Assembly (NCBI RefSeq): GCF_050749805.1
Contig: NZ_CP192738.1
Span: 4,774,001 to 4,838,000 of the forward strand
Source of the DNA: Hahella sp018986435
GTDB lineage: Bacteria > Pseudomonadota > Gammaproteobacteria > Pseudomonadales > Oleiphilaceae
Direction: 5' to 3'
DNA: 64,000 nucleotides
In this document: positions 35,879-45,033 of the stretch, piece after piece
How the letters are laid out: every line of letters begins with the position of its first letter
How positions within the stretch are numbered: position 1 is the first letter of the stretch
The notes under the pieces: generated by a model
Database searches by the model: none
Told to the model about the DNA's origin: nothing
The model's input: the letters and a program-made list of their open reading frames with translations, nothing else
Program-made: the position numbers and the translations under genes

Positions 35879-37690
35879 ATGAAAATATTCTGGGAATTGC
35901 GGGGATTTTTCCTGCGCAACTGGCCGCCCTATCTCGCGGCGGTGATCATGCTAACGCTGGTGGCGCTATTGTTGATGCTGCCGCCTCATTTGATCGGAAC
36001 GCTGGTGGACCGCATCGCGCAGCAGACGCTGGATGCGGATTACCTGATGATGACAGTGGGCGAACTGCTGGGGCTGGCGGTGCTGATTTATATCTTCCGC
36101 GTGCTGTGGCGGATCTTCCTGTTCGGAGCCTCCCATAAGCTGGCGGCGGAAACCCGGCAGGACCTTTACCGGCACTGGACCACCATGTCGCCGCAGTACT
36201 TCCGCAAACACACCACCGGCGATCTCATGGCCCACGCCACCAACGACGTCGAAGCCCTGCAGATGACCGCGGGCGAAGGTATTCTGGCCACGTTTGACGG
36301 CCTGCTGACCGGCGTCATCGTGCTGGCGGTCATGATGATCACCCTGAGCTGGGACCTTACCCTGGTGGCGCTGCTGCCCTGGCCGATCATGGCGATCTTC
36401 ATGTATCAGTTCGGCCGCAGCCTGCATACCGGATTTTCGGACGCGCAGGCCTCCTTCGGCGCGTTGACGGAGCTGAGTCAGGAAGCGATCTCCGGCATTC
36501 GCACCATCAAAGCCTATGGTCAGGAAGAGGCCATGGCGCGGCAGTTCGCGGAAACCGCGGAAACCGCCACCCAGGCTTACATGAAAGTGGCCGCCACTGA
36601 CGCCAAGTACGAGCCCACCATCGTGCTGACCATCGGCGCGTCGTTCCTGTCCGCCGTCACCTACGGCGGCTGGCTGATTCACCAGCAAACGCTGACGTTG
36701 GGTGAGCTCACCAGCTTCACTATGTACCTGGGCTACCTGATCTGGCCCATGTTCGCATTCGGCTGGATGCTGAATATCGCCGAGCGCGGTTCCGCCGCTT
36801 ACGATCGCATCAATCGTTTGCTGGCGGAGGCGCCGCAGATTCCCGATACCGGCGAACTGAAATCCCTGTCGGACACCTCTCTGCAGGTGGCCATCGACGA
36901 ATTTCATTATCCGGATCAGGACCCCGTTGCGGGCGACGCGGAACAGAACACAGTTTCCCTACAAGCGGCGCTACGGGACATCCACTTTCATCTGGCGGCG
37001 GGAAAAACTCTGGGGATAACCGGGCCCACCGGATCAGGCAAAACCACGCTGATCAAGCTTCTCCTGCGTCAATACGCGTTGCCGCCCGGATCAGTGGCCT
37101 GGGGCGGCGAGTCTGTGGAGCGCTATCAACAGGCGGCGTTTCGCGCGCATATCGCCTATGTGCCTCAGGAGCCTTTCCTGTTCTCCACCACCGTGCGGGA
37201 GAACCTGTCCCTGGGCCGTCCGGAAGCCAGCCGCGAAGAAGTCGAGAAAGCGGCGGGGCTCGCAGCCCTGCATGAGGATATAGAGTTATTCCAAAACGGC
37301 TATGAGACCGTTGTCGGCGAACGTGGCGTCACCTTGTCCGGTGGGCAGAAGCAACGTCTGGCGTTGTCGCGGGCGCTGCTTATCGAGGCGCCCGTGTTGA
37401 TCCTTGACGACGCGCTGTCGGCTGTGGATACCGGCACGGAAAACCGCATCCTGCAACACCTGAAGGAAGCGCGCCGCGACACCACGACCATCATCGTTTC
37501 CCATCGGCTGTCCGCGCTGCGTCACGCCGATAAGATTCTGGTGCTGGACCAGGGGCATATTCGGGAACAGGGCAATCACAGTGAACTGGTGGCGCAGGCC
37601 GGCTGGTACAGCCAGATTTATGAACTGCAGCAGATCGAGCAGGATCTGGACCGACTGCAGCCGCAAGACAGGGTCGTGCAACAAGAATAA
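35879..37690 (+). CDS. ABC exporter subunit, MdlA-like
   Basis: Protein of 603 residues: six-helix transmembrane domain (about 15-310) fused to an ATPase domain. Walker A GPTGSGKT (382-389), signature LSGGQ (486-490), Walker B VLILD (506-510). The residue after Walker B is Asp511, not the catalytic Glu, as in the degenerate half of heterodimeric exporters. Its partner is the next gene. Together they resemble MdlA/MdlB (SmdAB) multidrug-type exporters of the inner membrane. Confidence 0.93.
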   Translation: MKIFWELRGFFLRNWPPYLAAVIMLTLVALLLMLPPHLIGTLVDRIAQQTLDADYLMMTVGELLGLAVLIYIFRVLWRIFLFGASHKLAAETRQDLYRHWTTMSPQYFRKHTTGDLMAHATNDVEALQMTAGEGILATFDGLLTGVIVLAVMMITLSWDLTLVALLPWPIMAIFMYQFGRSLHTGFSDAQASFGALTELSQEAISGIRTIKAYGQEEAMARQFAETAETATQAYMKVAATDAKYEPTIVLTIGASFLSAVTYGGWLIHQQTLTLGELTSFTMYLGYLIWPMFAFGWMLNIAERGSAAYDRINRLLAEAPQIPDTGELKSLSDTSLQVAIDEFHYPDQDPVAGDAEQNTVSLQAALRDIHFHLAAGKTLGITGPTGSGKTTLIKLLLRQYALPPGSVAWGGESVERYQQAAFRAHIAYVPQEPFLFSTTVRENLSLGRPEASREEVEKAAGLAALHEDIELFQNGYETVVGERGVTLSGGQKQRLALSRALLIEAPVLILDDALSAVDTGTENRILQHLKEARRDTTTIIVSHRLSALRHADKILVLDQGHIREQGNHSELVAQAGWYSQIYELQQIEQDLDRLQPQDRVVQQE

Positions 37691-37787
37691 CCGCTGAACG
37701 AAGCATGGCCGCTCAACATTGGTTTGCGGCGGCCGGCTATTAAATTAATAAGTATCGAATAAACAAAGTACGGGGTTGGATAGGTTC

Positions 37788-39521
37788 ATGCAGTGGCGGG
37801 TGTTTAAACGGTTGTTAGCCGCCAGCGCGAGCTGGAAGAAATTATGGATGGGCGGCTGCGCCATTCTCTTGCTGGCGACGGCGATGGATGTATTGGGGCC
37901 TTACCTGATCAAGCATTTTATCGACGATTATCTGTCGCACGGACGTTATCTGGACTCAGGCTCCGTGCAACTGTTCGTGTTCTACGTGGCGTCATTGTTA
38001 ATAGGATCTCTGGCGCACTATGGCGCGCCACTGGTGTTCAGTCGCATCGCCCTGCAGGTGGTGGAGAAACTGCGCAAGGACGTGTTTCACAGCGTGCTGT
38101 CGCGTCCAGTGTCCTATTTCGACAAGAGCGCCACCGGCGCGCTGGTGTCGCGCCTGAGCAACGATACAGAGGCCATCAAAGAGCTGTTCCTCAACGTCAT
38201 CGCCAACTTCATCACCAACGTGGTGCTGGTCACCGGCATCTTCATCATGATGGCCGTGCTCGATTTCCGCCTTATGCTGGTGTGTCTGGCGTTGATGCCG
38301 CTGGTGGTGGGCGCCATGGTGATGTATCAACGCCTCAGCACGCCTATGTTCCAGAGGGTGCGCGCACTGCTCAGCGATATCAACGCGCAGTTGCACGAGT
38401 CCCTCAACGGCATGCCGATTATCCAGCTGCTGAATCAGCAAAAGCGTTTCAATGAGCGCTTTCGCGGCACCGTTCAGGAGCACTTCCGCTGGCGGGTGAA
38501 GAACGTCAAATTGGACGGCCTGATGTTGCGCGCCCTGATCGACATGTTCTCCATGGCGACCCTGGCGTCCATCGTGTACTTCTTTGGTAACCAGTCTCTG
38601 CAAGACGCCGTGGAGATTGGCGTGTTGTACGCCTTCATCAGCTATCTGGGCCGCTTCGTCGAACCACTGATCGAGCTGACCCAGCGCCTCAACATCATGC
38701 AGCAATCCCTGGTGGCCGGGCAGCGGGTATTTGAACTGCTGGATACGGAGCCGGAGCGCTACGATGGCGTCGGCCAGATCAAGGACGGCCGCATCACCCT
38801 GCGCAACGTCAACTTCAGCTATAACGGAGAAACTCAGGTATTGCAGGACGTGTCTCTGGATATTCCCGCCGGCGGCATGCTGGGCGTGGTCGGACGCACT
38901 GGCAGCGGTAAAAGTACGCTGATGCAATTGCTGATCCGGTTTTATCCGGTCAAGCAGGGCGAAATCCTGATCGACGATCAGCCGCTCAACGCCATCTCCG
39001 CCGCCAGTCTGCGTCAGGATGTGTGTCTGGTGGAGCAGGAACCATTCCTGTTCCAGGGCTCACTGGCGGACAATCTGCGCCTGGACCGCAACTACAGTGA
39101 ACAGGAGATGATCGACGCGCTGACCAAAGCCGGACTCCAAAGCATGCTGCAACGCCTGCCCCAGGGGTTGGCCACGCCTCTTGGCGAGCGCGGCGGAAGG
39201 CTGTCCAACGGCGAGCGTCATTTGGTGGCGCTGGCGCGGGCGTTACTGCGCAAGCCCAAAGTACTGATTCTCGACGAGGCGACCGCCACGGTGGACAGCG
39301 AAAGTGAGGCGCGGGTGCAACAAGCGGTTAACCGCCTGCACGGCGAGGTGACGTTAATCGTCATCGCGCACCGACTGTCCACAATCCGTCATGCCGACAA
39401 AATCATCGTCCTGCATCATGGCAAGCTGGTGGAGGAAGGCGACCATCGTCAACTGATGGCGCTGGAGGGGCTGTATCAGCACCTGTACAGCATTCAAACT
39501 GCGCACCTGCTCGCCGACTGA
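37788..39521 (+). CDS. ABC exporter subunit, MdlB-like
   Basis: Protein of 577 residues from ATG 37788 (TTG 37776 also possible). Membrane domain plus ATPase domain: Walker A GRTGSGKS (369-376), Walker B ending in Asp-Glu (Glu497), so catalytically complete, but the signature reads LSNGE (472-476) in place of LSGGQ. This complements the Asp511 substitution in the first subunit, leaving one composite ATP site degenerate and one intact. It must work as a heterodimer with the preceding gene. Confidence 0.93.
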   Translation: MQWRVFKRLLAASASWKKLWMGGCAILLLATAMDVLGPYLIKHFIDDYLSHGRYLDSGSVQLFVFYVASLLIGSLAHYGAPLVFSRIALQVVEKLRKDVFHSVLSRPVSYFDKSATGALVSRLSNDTEAIKELFLNVIANFITNVVLVTGIFIMMAVLDFRLMLVCLALMPLVVGAMVMYQRLSTPMFQRVRALLSDINAQLHESLNGMPIIQLLNQQKRFNERFRGTVQEHFRWRVKNVKLDGLMLRALIDMFSMATLASIVYFFGNQSLQDAVEIGVLYAFISYLGRFVEPLIELTQRLNIMQQSLVAGQRVFELLDTEPERYDGVGQIKDGRITLRNVNFSYNGETQVLQDVSLDIPAGGMLGVVGRTGSGKSTLMQLLIRFYPVKQGEILIDDQPLNAISAASLRQDVCLVEQEPFLFQGSLADNLRLDRNYSEQEMIDALTKAGLQSMLQRLPQGLATPLGERGGRLSNGERHLVALARALLRKPKVLILDEATATVDSESEARVQQAVNRLHGEVTLIVIAHRLSTIRHADKIIVLHHGKLVEEGDHRQLMALEGLYQHLYSIQTAHLLAD

Positions 39522-39604
39522 GGGCGGCGCGGTCTGACAAGCCAGTGATTCACGGCTAAGCTTTTAGGGACTGTCGACGACTAGGCATCGCCACTGCAGC
39601 CCCT

Positions 39605-40084
39605 ATGCTTGAACTGAGAGTATTACTGCTCTTACTGATCGCTAATGGAGCCCCGGTGTTCGCCCGTTTTCTAATGGGTGATCGTGGCGGCCTTGCCATT
39701 GATTTCGGCGCCTGTTTCAAGGATGGCCGTCCCCTGCTCGGCCCTGCAAAAACCTGGCGGGGCCTCATCGCCGCGGTCCTTATCAGCGCGCTGGCTGCGC
39801 CATTACTGGGCTTTTCCATGATGACCAGCTGCGCGATCGCTCTGCTGGCGATGCTTGGAGATCTCATCACCAGTTTCTGTAAACGCCGCATCAATCTGAC
39901 GCCCAGCAGTCGGGCGCCATTTCTGGATCAATTTTTGGAAACCGTATTGCCCCTGGCCGCCTATCAACAGACGCTCGGCCTGTCGTTGCTGCAAATCGGA
40001 GTTATCTTTGTCGCTTTTGTCGTGGTCAACTGGGGAATATCTCCCCTACTGTTTCGCCTCGGCGTGCGCAAGAAGCCGTATTAA
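39605..40084 (+). CDS. CarS-like CDP-archaeol synthase family protein
   Basis: Membrane protein of 159 residues with four to five helices. The GPAKTWRGL motif and GDLITSFCKRR correspond to the CDP-alcohol synthase-type CarS/DUF46 family, which uses CTP on a lipid phosphate. In bacteria the physiological substrate is unclear; it may activate an unusual phospholipid precursor. The start has a poor ribosome binding site. Downstream of mdlB by 83 bases. Confidence 0.8.
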   Translation: MLELRVLLLLLIANGAPVFARFLMGDRGGLAIDFGACFKDGRPLLGPAKTWRGLIAAVLISALAAPLLGFSMMTSCAIALLAMLGDLITSFCKRRINLTPSSRAPFLDQFLETVLPLAAYQQTLGLSLLQIGVIFVAFVVVNWGISPLLFRLGVRKKPY

Positions 40085-40171
40085 AATCTTTGTTGACTGA
40101 CCCCAAACTCAATAGGCGTGGATTATCGTCCTGGCGGCCGCCAGCTAAAAACTAATTAGGGGGGGGAAACT

Positions 40172-40600
40172 CTATTCGCAGCAGGCCAGCAGCAACGCGC
40201 TGATTTCTCTTCTCAATTCCAGGTCGTTAGTGGACTGCGCCAGCTTGTCGGCCTCCACCAGCAGCTCGCGGGCGGCGTCGCGTTCGCCGTCGTCATACAG
40301 CCGGTTAGCCATGGCGAAAGTAATGGAGGCGGAATAATCGATCAGATTCTTCTCGTTGGCGTATCGAAGCGCCTTGCGATAGATCTTTAGCGCCTGATTG
40401 AGGTCACAGGTAAAGTCCGCCAACGCCTCCCACTGGAAAGGATGATTGCGTGGTGAGAACTCGTTGTTTTCGCACAGCTTTCGCAACGCCTGATAATTGC
40501 TCCATAACGCTTTGGTGTCGCCTTCCGCCGAGGCGTTGACGATATCCACCGCCAACTGGTGTATTTCATCGAAAAAAGGCAGGGCGATTCCAGAAGACAT
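40172..40600 (-). CDS. Uncharacterised helical repeat protein
   Basis: Protein of 142 residues, predicted all-helical with TPR-like spacing (ALKIYRKALRYANEKNLIDY, then ARELLVEADKLAQ). Cytoplasmic. Not a named family. Follows the 64-aa gene on the same strand; a strong hairpin sits between them. Confidence 0.65.
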   Translation of the reverse strand: MSSGIALPFFDEIHQLAVDIVNASAEGDTKALWSNYQALRKLCENNEFSPRNHPFQWEALADFTCDLNQALKIYRKALRYANEKNLIDYSASITFAMANRLYDDGERDAARELLVEADKLAQSTNDLELRREISALLLACCE

Positions 40601-40623
40601 AGGCGGGCTGCGTCAGATAGCGG

Positions 40624-40657
40624 GGAAACCTGCGGGAACCATAACCCGCAGGTTTCC
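40624..40657. repeat. Perfect 13-bp inverted repeat between two genes
   Basis: GGAAACCTGCGGG and CCCGCAGGTTTCC form a 13-bp stem with an 8-nt loop, in the gap between the 64-aa and 142-aa genes. No T-run on the minus strand, so processing or attenuation is as likely as termination. Confidence 0.75.
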
Positions 40658-40671
40658 GGTGGGTAAAGTCA

Positions 40672-40866
40672 TCATGCTCCCCGCGCTCGAATGCGGCGGA
40701 GAGTATAGCGCCGATCACGACTGTAGTGTTCGGCCAACTCCAGATCGTTATCGCCGGGCGCCCGGGAGAGTTCCAACAGACGCTCGAGTTCTCCACTTTG
40801 CTCCAGTTGCTCGATGTACTCCTTCATAAGCTTAACGACGTTCTGCGTTCTCTGAGTGTCCGCCAT
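40672..40866 (-). CDS. Small helical protein
   Basis: Protein of 64 residues with AAGGAG before ATG 40866. Predicted helical with a basic tail (YSRDRRYTLRRIRARGA). Not recognised. Upstream partner of the 142-aa gene, likely co-transcribed. Confidence 0.65.
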   Translation of the reverse strand: MADTQRTQNVVKLMKEYIEQLEQSGELERLLELSRAPGDNDLELAEHYSRDRRYTLRRIRARGA

Positions 40867-41131
40867 AGCAGTCTCCTTTTCTATTTATTTCTTATAAGGT
40901 CCTGTCCCACCTACTTCCAGGGACGTCCTGAGCACTGATTACAGCGAGAAATGCACTGGGGAGTTGTTACAAGTCCCCATACTTAATATGTAGAAGATTA
41001 AACCGGCGGACGCAAGTCGCAATTTTCGCCCCTATTGGGTGAACTGCGTTAATTTACGCGGCAAAACAGCCGATTGTAGAAGCTTTTTGATAACGAAAAT
41101 AATTAGGCGCCGATTGAGGGAAACGGTAGCT

Positions 41132-41614
41132 CTAGGGGATGAGTTCCTGAGGCGGAATAGAGAGATCAGACACCCTGGCGATCCGCCTGCCCGCCCTGTT
41201 TTCAGGCGCGCAGCCCTGGACCTCTCCAAGCCTACTCTCTTTAAACACCGCGCCTGCGGAGACATTGAAGTAATAATGGAAATCGCTTTGCATTCGACAA
41301 GCGTCGTCGTTGTTGCTGTAGGTGAAGAGATTTTCGCAAATATCAGCAATCAGCCAGGCCACGGTCTCCCGCTTTCGCTTATCAAAATACGACAACATGC
41401 GTCTGGCGTTAGCGACGCCATAATGCGTGATGGGGAGTTCTGAACAGGGAGTCTCTGCTAACTGAGACAGCCAAAAATCGAAAAGATCCGTTTTAAACAG
41501 TGATTTTGCACGCGCCAGCAACGCCAAAAAATCATCCACCAGCGCCTCTTTGTCCTTTTCCAGCGCGCTATTGACGTCCTTTATTAAGCCTGCGACATGT
41601 GCGCCGAAGTTCAT
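41132..41614 (-). CDS. Uncharacterised cytoplasmic protein (160 aa)
   Basis: Soluble helical protein. A central aromatic segment (ETVAWLIADICENLFTYS) and a basic tail with PPQELIP are visible. No family recognised. The ribosome binding site is weak. Possibly part of the accessory genome. Confidence 0.55.
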   Translation of the reverse strand: MNFGAHVAGLIKDVNSALEKDKEALVDDFLALLARAKSLFKTDLFDFWLSQLAETPCSELPITHYGVANARRMLSYFDKRKRETVAWLIADICENLFTYSNNDDACRMQSDFHYYFNVSAGAVFKESRLGEVQGCAPENRAGRRIARVSDLSIPPQELIP

Positions 41615-41711
41615 ACTCAGTACCCGTTATCGTTGCGCTTTGCATCCCACTTACCGCGACGCTTTACACCTGTAGACACTGACGCATTCGCCCAACACAT
41701 CAAACAAACGG

Positions 41712-41740
41712 CCGGTGACAGCGATTACGCCTGTCACCGG
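41712..41740 (-). terminator. Terminator of the nitrilase operon
   Basis: CCGGTGACAG/CTGTCACCGG makes a perfect 10-bp stem with a 9-nt loop 21 bases after the nitrilase stop on the minus strand. The exit is T/G-rich (CCGTTTGTTTG) rather than a pure T-run. Confidence 0.7.
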
Positions 41741-41760
41741 ACAATGAAGGCTTTTTTACC

Positions 41761-42513
41761 TCAGATATTTCTGGCGTAACCGGACCAGCCCGCCTCGGTT
41801 TTAACGCCGATCACCAGCGCTTCTCCGGTTTGCGGTCCCTGGGCCAGCAGGTCCCCGCTGGGGCTCCATACCGCGCTTTTGCCGATTGGCTCCCAGCCGC
41901 CGGAGGGGCCGCTGAAGTTGGCCATGACCACGCACATGCCATGGGTCTGTGCGTAATCCTGTAGTTTGGCGGTGTCTTCGTCGTACCCGCCAGCGGTAAT
42001 CAAGACCGAGCTCAAATAGGCGTCGGCGCCAGCGGCGGCCGTGTTGCGCGCATGGGTGGCGACGCCGGTATCCGCACAGATCGCCAGCCCTAATGCAACG
42101 CCTTGAAGCTCAAATACCTTTTCGCTGGCGCCCGGCGCAAAGTGCTGATCCTCACCAGGATGTAAATGCATTTTGCTGTAGTGAAATACCGGCGCTTCCG
42201 GACTGATGACAAAAAGGCCGATGTGAGGCTTGCCCTCCCCCGCCTGCACCGGCGCGCCGACCATCAGCGTCACGCCCTGCTCGCGCGCCGCCGCCTGAAA
42301 GGGCGCCAGACGAGAGTCCGTATCGGTGAACGCCAACTCCCTCGCCAGATCCGGCTCATACCCCGTCAGAGAAAGCTCAGGAAAAATGACCACATTGGCG
42401 CCTTCTGCGGCGGCCGCCGCTATCAACCGCAAATGCCTACGCGTATTTTCCTCAACATCCCCTCGCACCGGGCCAAACTGGGCCGCGGCTATTTTGAAAT
42501 CGCCTTGCATCAT
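41761..42513 (-). CDS. Carbon-nitrogen hydrolase (nitrilase superfamily)
   Basis: Protein of 250 residues from ATG 42513, with AAGGA before it. The Glu-Lys-Cys triad is complete: Glu46 in IFPELSLTG, Lys114 in YSKMHLHPG and Cys147 in LAICADTG. It hydrolyses an amide or nitrile, like omega-amidases; exact substrate unknown. It ends the operon with azlD, azlC and the ATP-grasp gene, so it may process the product or a precursor of that pathway; that link is inference from gene order. Confidence 0.9.
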   Translation of the reverse strand: MMQGDFKIAAAQFGPVRGDVEENTRRHLRLIAAAAAEGANVVIFPELSLTGYEPDLARELAFTDTDSRLAPFQAAAREQGVTLMVGAPVQAGEGKPHIGLFVISPEAPVFHYSKMHLHPGEDQHFAPGASEKVFELQGVALGLAICADTGVATHARNTAAAGADAYLSSVLITAGGYDEDTAKLQDYAQTHGMCVVMANFSGPSGGWEPIGKSAVWSPSGDLLAQGPQTGEALVIGVKTEAGWSGYARNI

Positions 42514-42598
42514 AAATTCCTTGATAAATTGCACGCGCCTGTCAGACATTGGGCAGCCCCGGCGCGGCGGCGCCTGACGCCGGGGCTAAACGGGCTGG

Positions 42599-42913
42599 CT
42601 ATAACATTTTCAGAAGCACAAAAACGGCCACGCCCAACGAGCTGGACAGTATAAGCCGTTTAGTAAACAACATGAGCGCAAATGTGGCCACTGACGCTAA
42701 AAAATAGGGGTGCGTCAACAGGCTCAAAGACACCTCTTTCTCAACGAAAACCACTGCCGGCGCCACAAGCGCAGCAATGACCGCCGCCGGCGTCATGCGC
42801 AGAATGTTTTCCACTTTGGGGGGCAAGGGTTTTCCCGCCCAGACCACCCAGGGCAGATAACGGGGAAGAAACGCACACACTGCGATTAATGCAATCAGAA
42901 TATAAATATCCAT
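42599..42913 (-). CDS. azlD: AzlD family transport subunit
   Basis: Membrane protein of 104 residues from ATG 42913 with about four helices, matching the small subunit of AzlCD branched-chain amino acid exporters. MDIYILIALIAVCAFLPRYLP and NILRMTPAAVIAALVAP are typical. One base separates it from the azlC stop. The pair is transcribed with an ATP-grasp and a nitrilase gene. Confidence 0.88.
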   Translation of the reverse strand: MDIYILIALIAVCAFLPRYLPWVVWAGKPLPPKVENILRMTPAAVIAALVAPAVVFVEKEVSLSLLTHPYFLASVATFALMLFTKRLILSSSLGVAVFVLLKML

Positions 42914-42914
42914 C

Positions 42915-43718
42915 TCAGCTTTCCTTAACCTCTTCCACAACCGCTTCCGCGTTTTTCACCGGAACCCATCGACCGTACAACACGCCGGCGGCGACGCCCG
43001 CGACCGTCCCCAGAATGGTTCCCAATCCGTATGGCGCATGATGAGCCAATATCGCCGTCAGGCCTGCAACCGAAACAATGCAGTAGGCTTTTCTATCCAC
43101 GAGACAGGACGCCAGCATGGCGACAAACAGAGCGGTCATGGGGAAATCAACGCCAGACCCCGCCCACTCAAGCAGCGCGGAGCCGACAAGAATGCCCACC
43201 ACTGTGGCGACCGTCCAGGCGCCGTAGATGGAGAACGATCCCCCCAAATAAAACCACTGGCGAGCCGTCACCGGCGCGTCTTTATCTTTAAACTTCTCCA
43301 CAAAGATAAAGAACAGCGCATCGATCAGGCCAAACCCCATCACCAGTTTCCACCCGGGAGAAATATCATTGACCTTGTCCCGCAGTACGATGCTGTAAAT
43401 CATCATGCGCAGACTCAACGTGAGCACCGTCAGCAGAACCACTGTCCAGCTCGCTGACTCCTGCAGCATCATATAGACGACAAACTGAATGGTCCCCGAG
43501 TTCGCCAACATGGCCAGCAGCAGCGTCTGCAAACCGGTCAGTCCACTGGTGACGCCCAACGCCCCGGCGATCATCGCCATCGGGATGGCGGAGAGAATAA
43601 ACGGGGACATGGCTTTCACGCCGTCCAGGAAGTGCTTTTGTCTTAATTCCGAGTTTAATGGCTGTCCGGAGCTGTCGTCCGGTTTTGCGGCCACACTTTC
43701 CATACTAAAGGACTCCAT
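42915..43718 (-). CDS. azlC: AzlC family transporter
   Basis: Membrane protein of 267 residues from ATG 43718. Typical AzlC pattern: GVKAMSPFILSAIPMAMIAGALG with later GLTGLQTLLLAMLANSGTIQFV and eight or so helices. AzlC/AzlD pairs (YgaZH in enterics) export branched-chain amino acids or related compounds. Its location between an ATP-grasp ligase and azlD suggests export of a small amino-acid product here, but the substrate is unknown. Confidence 0.9.
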   Translation of the reverse strand: MESFSMESVAAKPDDSSGQPLNSELRQKHFLDGVKAMSPFILSAIPMAMIAGALGVTSGLTGLQTLLLAMLANSGTIQFVVYMMLQESASWTVVLLTVLTLSLRMMIYSIVLRDKVNDISPGWKLVMGFGLIDALFFIFVEKFKDKDAPVTARQWFYLGGSFSIYGAWTVATVVGILVGSALLEWAGSGVDFPMTALFVAMLASCLVDRKAYCIVSVAGLTAILAHHAPYGLGTILGTVAGVAAGVLYGRWVPVKNAEAVVEEVKES

Positions 43719-43758
43719 CACTGCAAATTTTTTCAAGGCTGGACATAACGCCGCCGCT

Positions 43759-44952
43759 TCAACCTACGGTCACAACTGGGGTGAACAGCTTCAGATGCTC
43801 ATCCCGGCTTTGCGGACTATTGGACTCAAAGATCATCCAGCCGATCCGGTCATAGAATCCCGTGCTGGACTTGATCTTGTCGCCAATGCGCGCGTCTTGC
43901 TTTTGTTTGAGAACGTTCACGCTGCTTTCGAACTGAGCCGGAAATATAAAGGCCTTTAACTCGCCTTCCTGCGCCATGACGAACTCAATGCTGACCAGAC
44001 GATCCTGGGCCTTGATCGGCGCAGGAACAGTTTTATCCGCAAGGAAATTAAACTGATCCGCAAACACTTCCGCGCCTGTGCTGAAATGGATCAGATCGGT
44101 AATAAAGTCACCGCCGAAGCGAGAGTGCAGCTCTATGATTTCTATCTTGTCGCCGTCCACTTTGAACTCAACATGGAAGGGGCAGTTGCGCATGCCCAGC
44201 GCCTCAAACACCTGCTGGAAATAATCAGCGAACGTTTCCAAGTGGGGATGACGGGTGTAGAAAGTGTGCCCGGTTTCGACAAAATACGGAGCATCCGTCG
44301 TCCGCTTCTCCGTCAAACCGTAATAGTAGACCTGGCCATCAAAGACCTGCCCTTCCACGCTGAACTCTTTACCGCTGATATAGCTTTCCACGGTAAGCTC
44401 GGTTTTATCGCCACCGTAGGGATGGCTGCGAACGCGCTCCAGATAACCTTCCACTTCCGGATAGGAAGACAGCAATTGCACACAAATGCTTCCTCCCAAA
44501 CGCACCGGTTTGACGACAACCGGAAAGTCGACGGAGAGCAATGCTTCCGCCAGTTCGGCGACGGTGGTTCTGAACGACTGAACCGAGGACAGCCCCTTTT
44601 CCACCAGGGTGTGGCGCATCAGGCTTTTATCAATGCTGAACAGTTCCACGTCTTCGCTATGCCCTGCAAAGCCGAAGTGCTTGCGCACCTTGGCGGCGAT
44701 GGTCAGTCCGGCTTCAGCGGTGGAGATAACCTGTGTACAGGCCTCCGCCTCCACAAGTCTGATCACGGCGTCCACGTCGGAGGGGGAGCAGGCCACAGCT
44801 TTGGCGTTTTGCGGCCACCAGGAAGCGGGAATGCGATCAATCCGCTCCTGCATGTCGATAAACACAAACTCGTGCGCACAGTTTCCCGCCTGGCTGAGAA
44901 TGGACTGCGCAACGTCCAGATTAAACGGCAATGGCAATATGGCCAGTTTCAT
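43759..44952 (-). CDS. ATP-grasp ligase
   Basis: Protein of 397 residues. ATP-grasp core with the P-loop FPVVVKPVRLGGSICV (about residues 142-157), the acidic pair KEFSVEGQV, and metal-ligating HVEFKVDGDKIEIIELHSRFGGD around residues 258-280. Such enzymes join a carboxylate to an amine using ATP; the nearest analogues are amino-acid ligases such as BacD. It lies downstream of the terminator that follows the NRPS genes, with AGGA before ATG. It could add an amino acid to the NRPS product or work alone with AzlCD; neither is shown. Confidence 0.85.
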   Translation of the reverse strand: MKLAILPLPFNLDVAQSILSQAGNCAHEFVFIDMQERIDRIPASWWPQNAKAVACSPSDVDAVIRLVEAEACTQVISTAEAGLTIAAKVRKHFGFAGHSEDVELFSIDKSLMRHTLVEKGLSSVQSFRTTVAELAEALLSVDFPVVVKPVRLGGSICVQLLSSYPEVEGYLERVRSHPYGGDKTELTVESYISGKEFSVEGQVFDGQVYYYGLTEKRTTDAPYFVETGHTFYTRHPHLETFADYFQQVFEALGMRNCPFHVEFKVDGDKIEIIELHSRFGGDFITDLIHFSTGAEVFADQFNFLADKTVPAPIKAQDRLVSIEFVMAQEGELKAFIFPAQFESSVNVLKQKQDARIGDKIKSSTGFYDRIGWMIFESNSPQSRDEHLKLFTPVVTVG

Positions 44953-44996
44953 GTCTGATCCTTGATTTCATGTGTTGTTATTAATACGCAAGTCGC

Positions 44997-45026
44997 AAAA
45001 AAGCCCCACGCCGTCTGGAGTGGGGC
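44997..45026 (-). terminator. Intrinsic terminator after the NRPS genes
   Basis: On the minus strand GCCCCAC/GTGGGGC (7-bp stem) is followed by six T. It lies directly after the NRPS3 stop, dividing the NRPS genes from the ATP-grasp operon. Confidence 0.88.
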
Positions 45027-45033
45027 CTTAACG

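Noticed and set aside
35319..35879. Minus-strand frame of 186 codons across the DUF4112 gene
   Set aside because: It mirrors the coding sequence of the DUF4112 protein and shows low-complexity, His/Gln-rich content typical of antisense translation.
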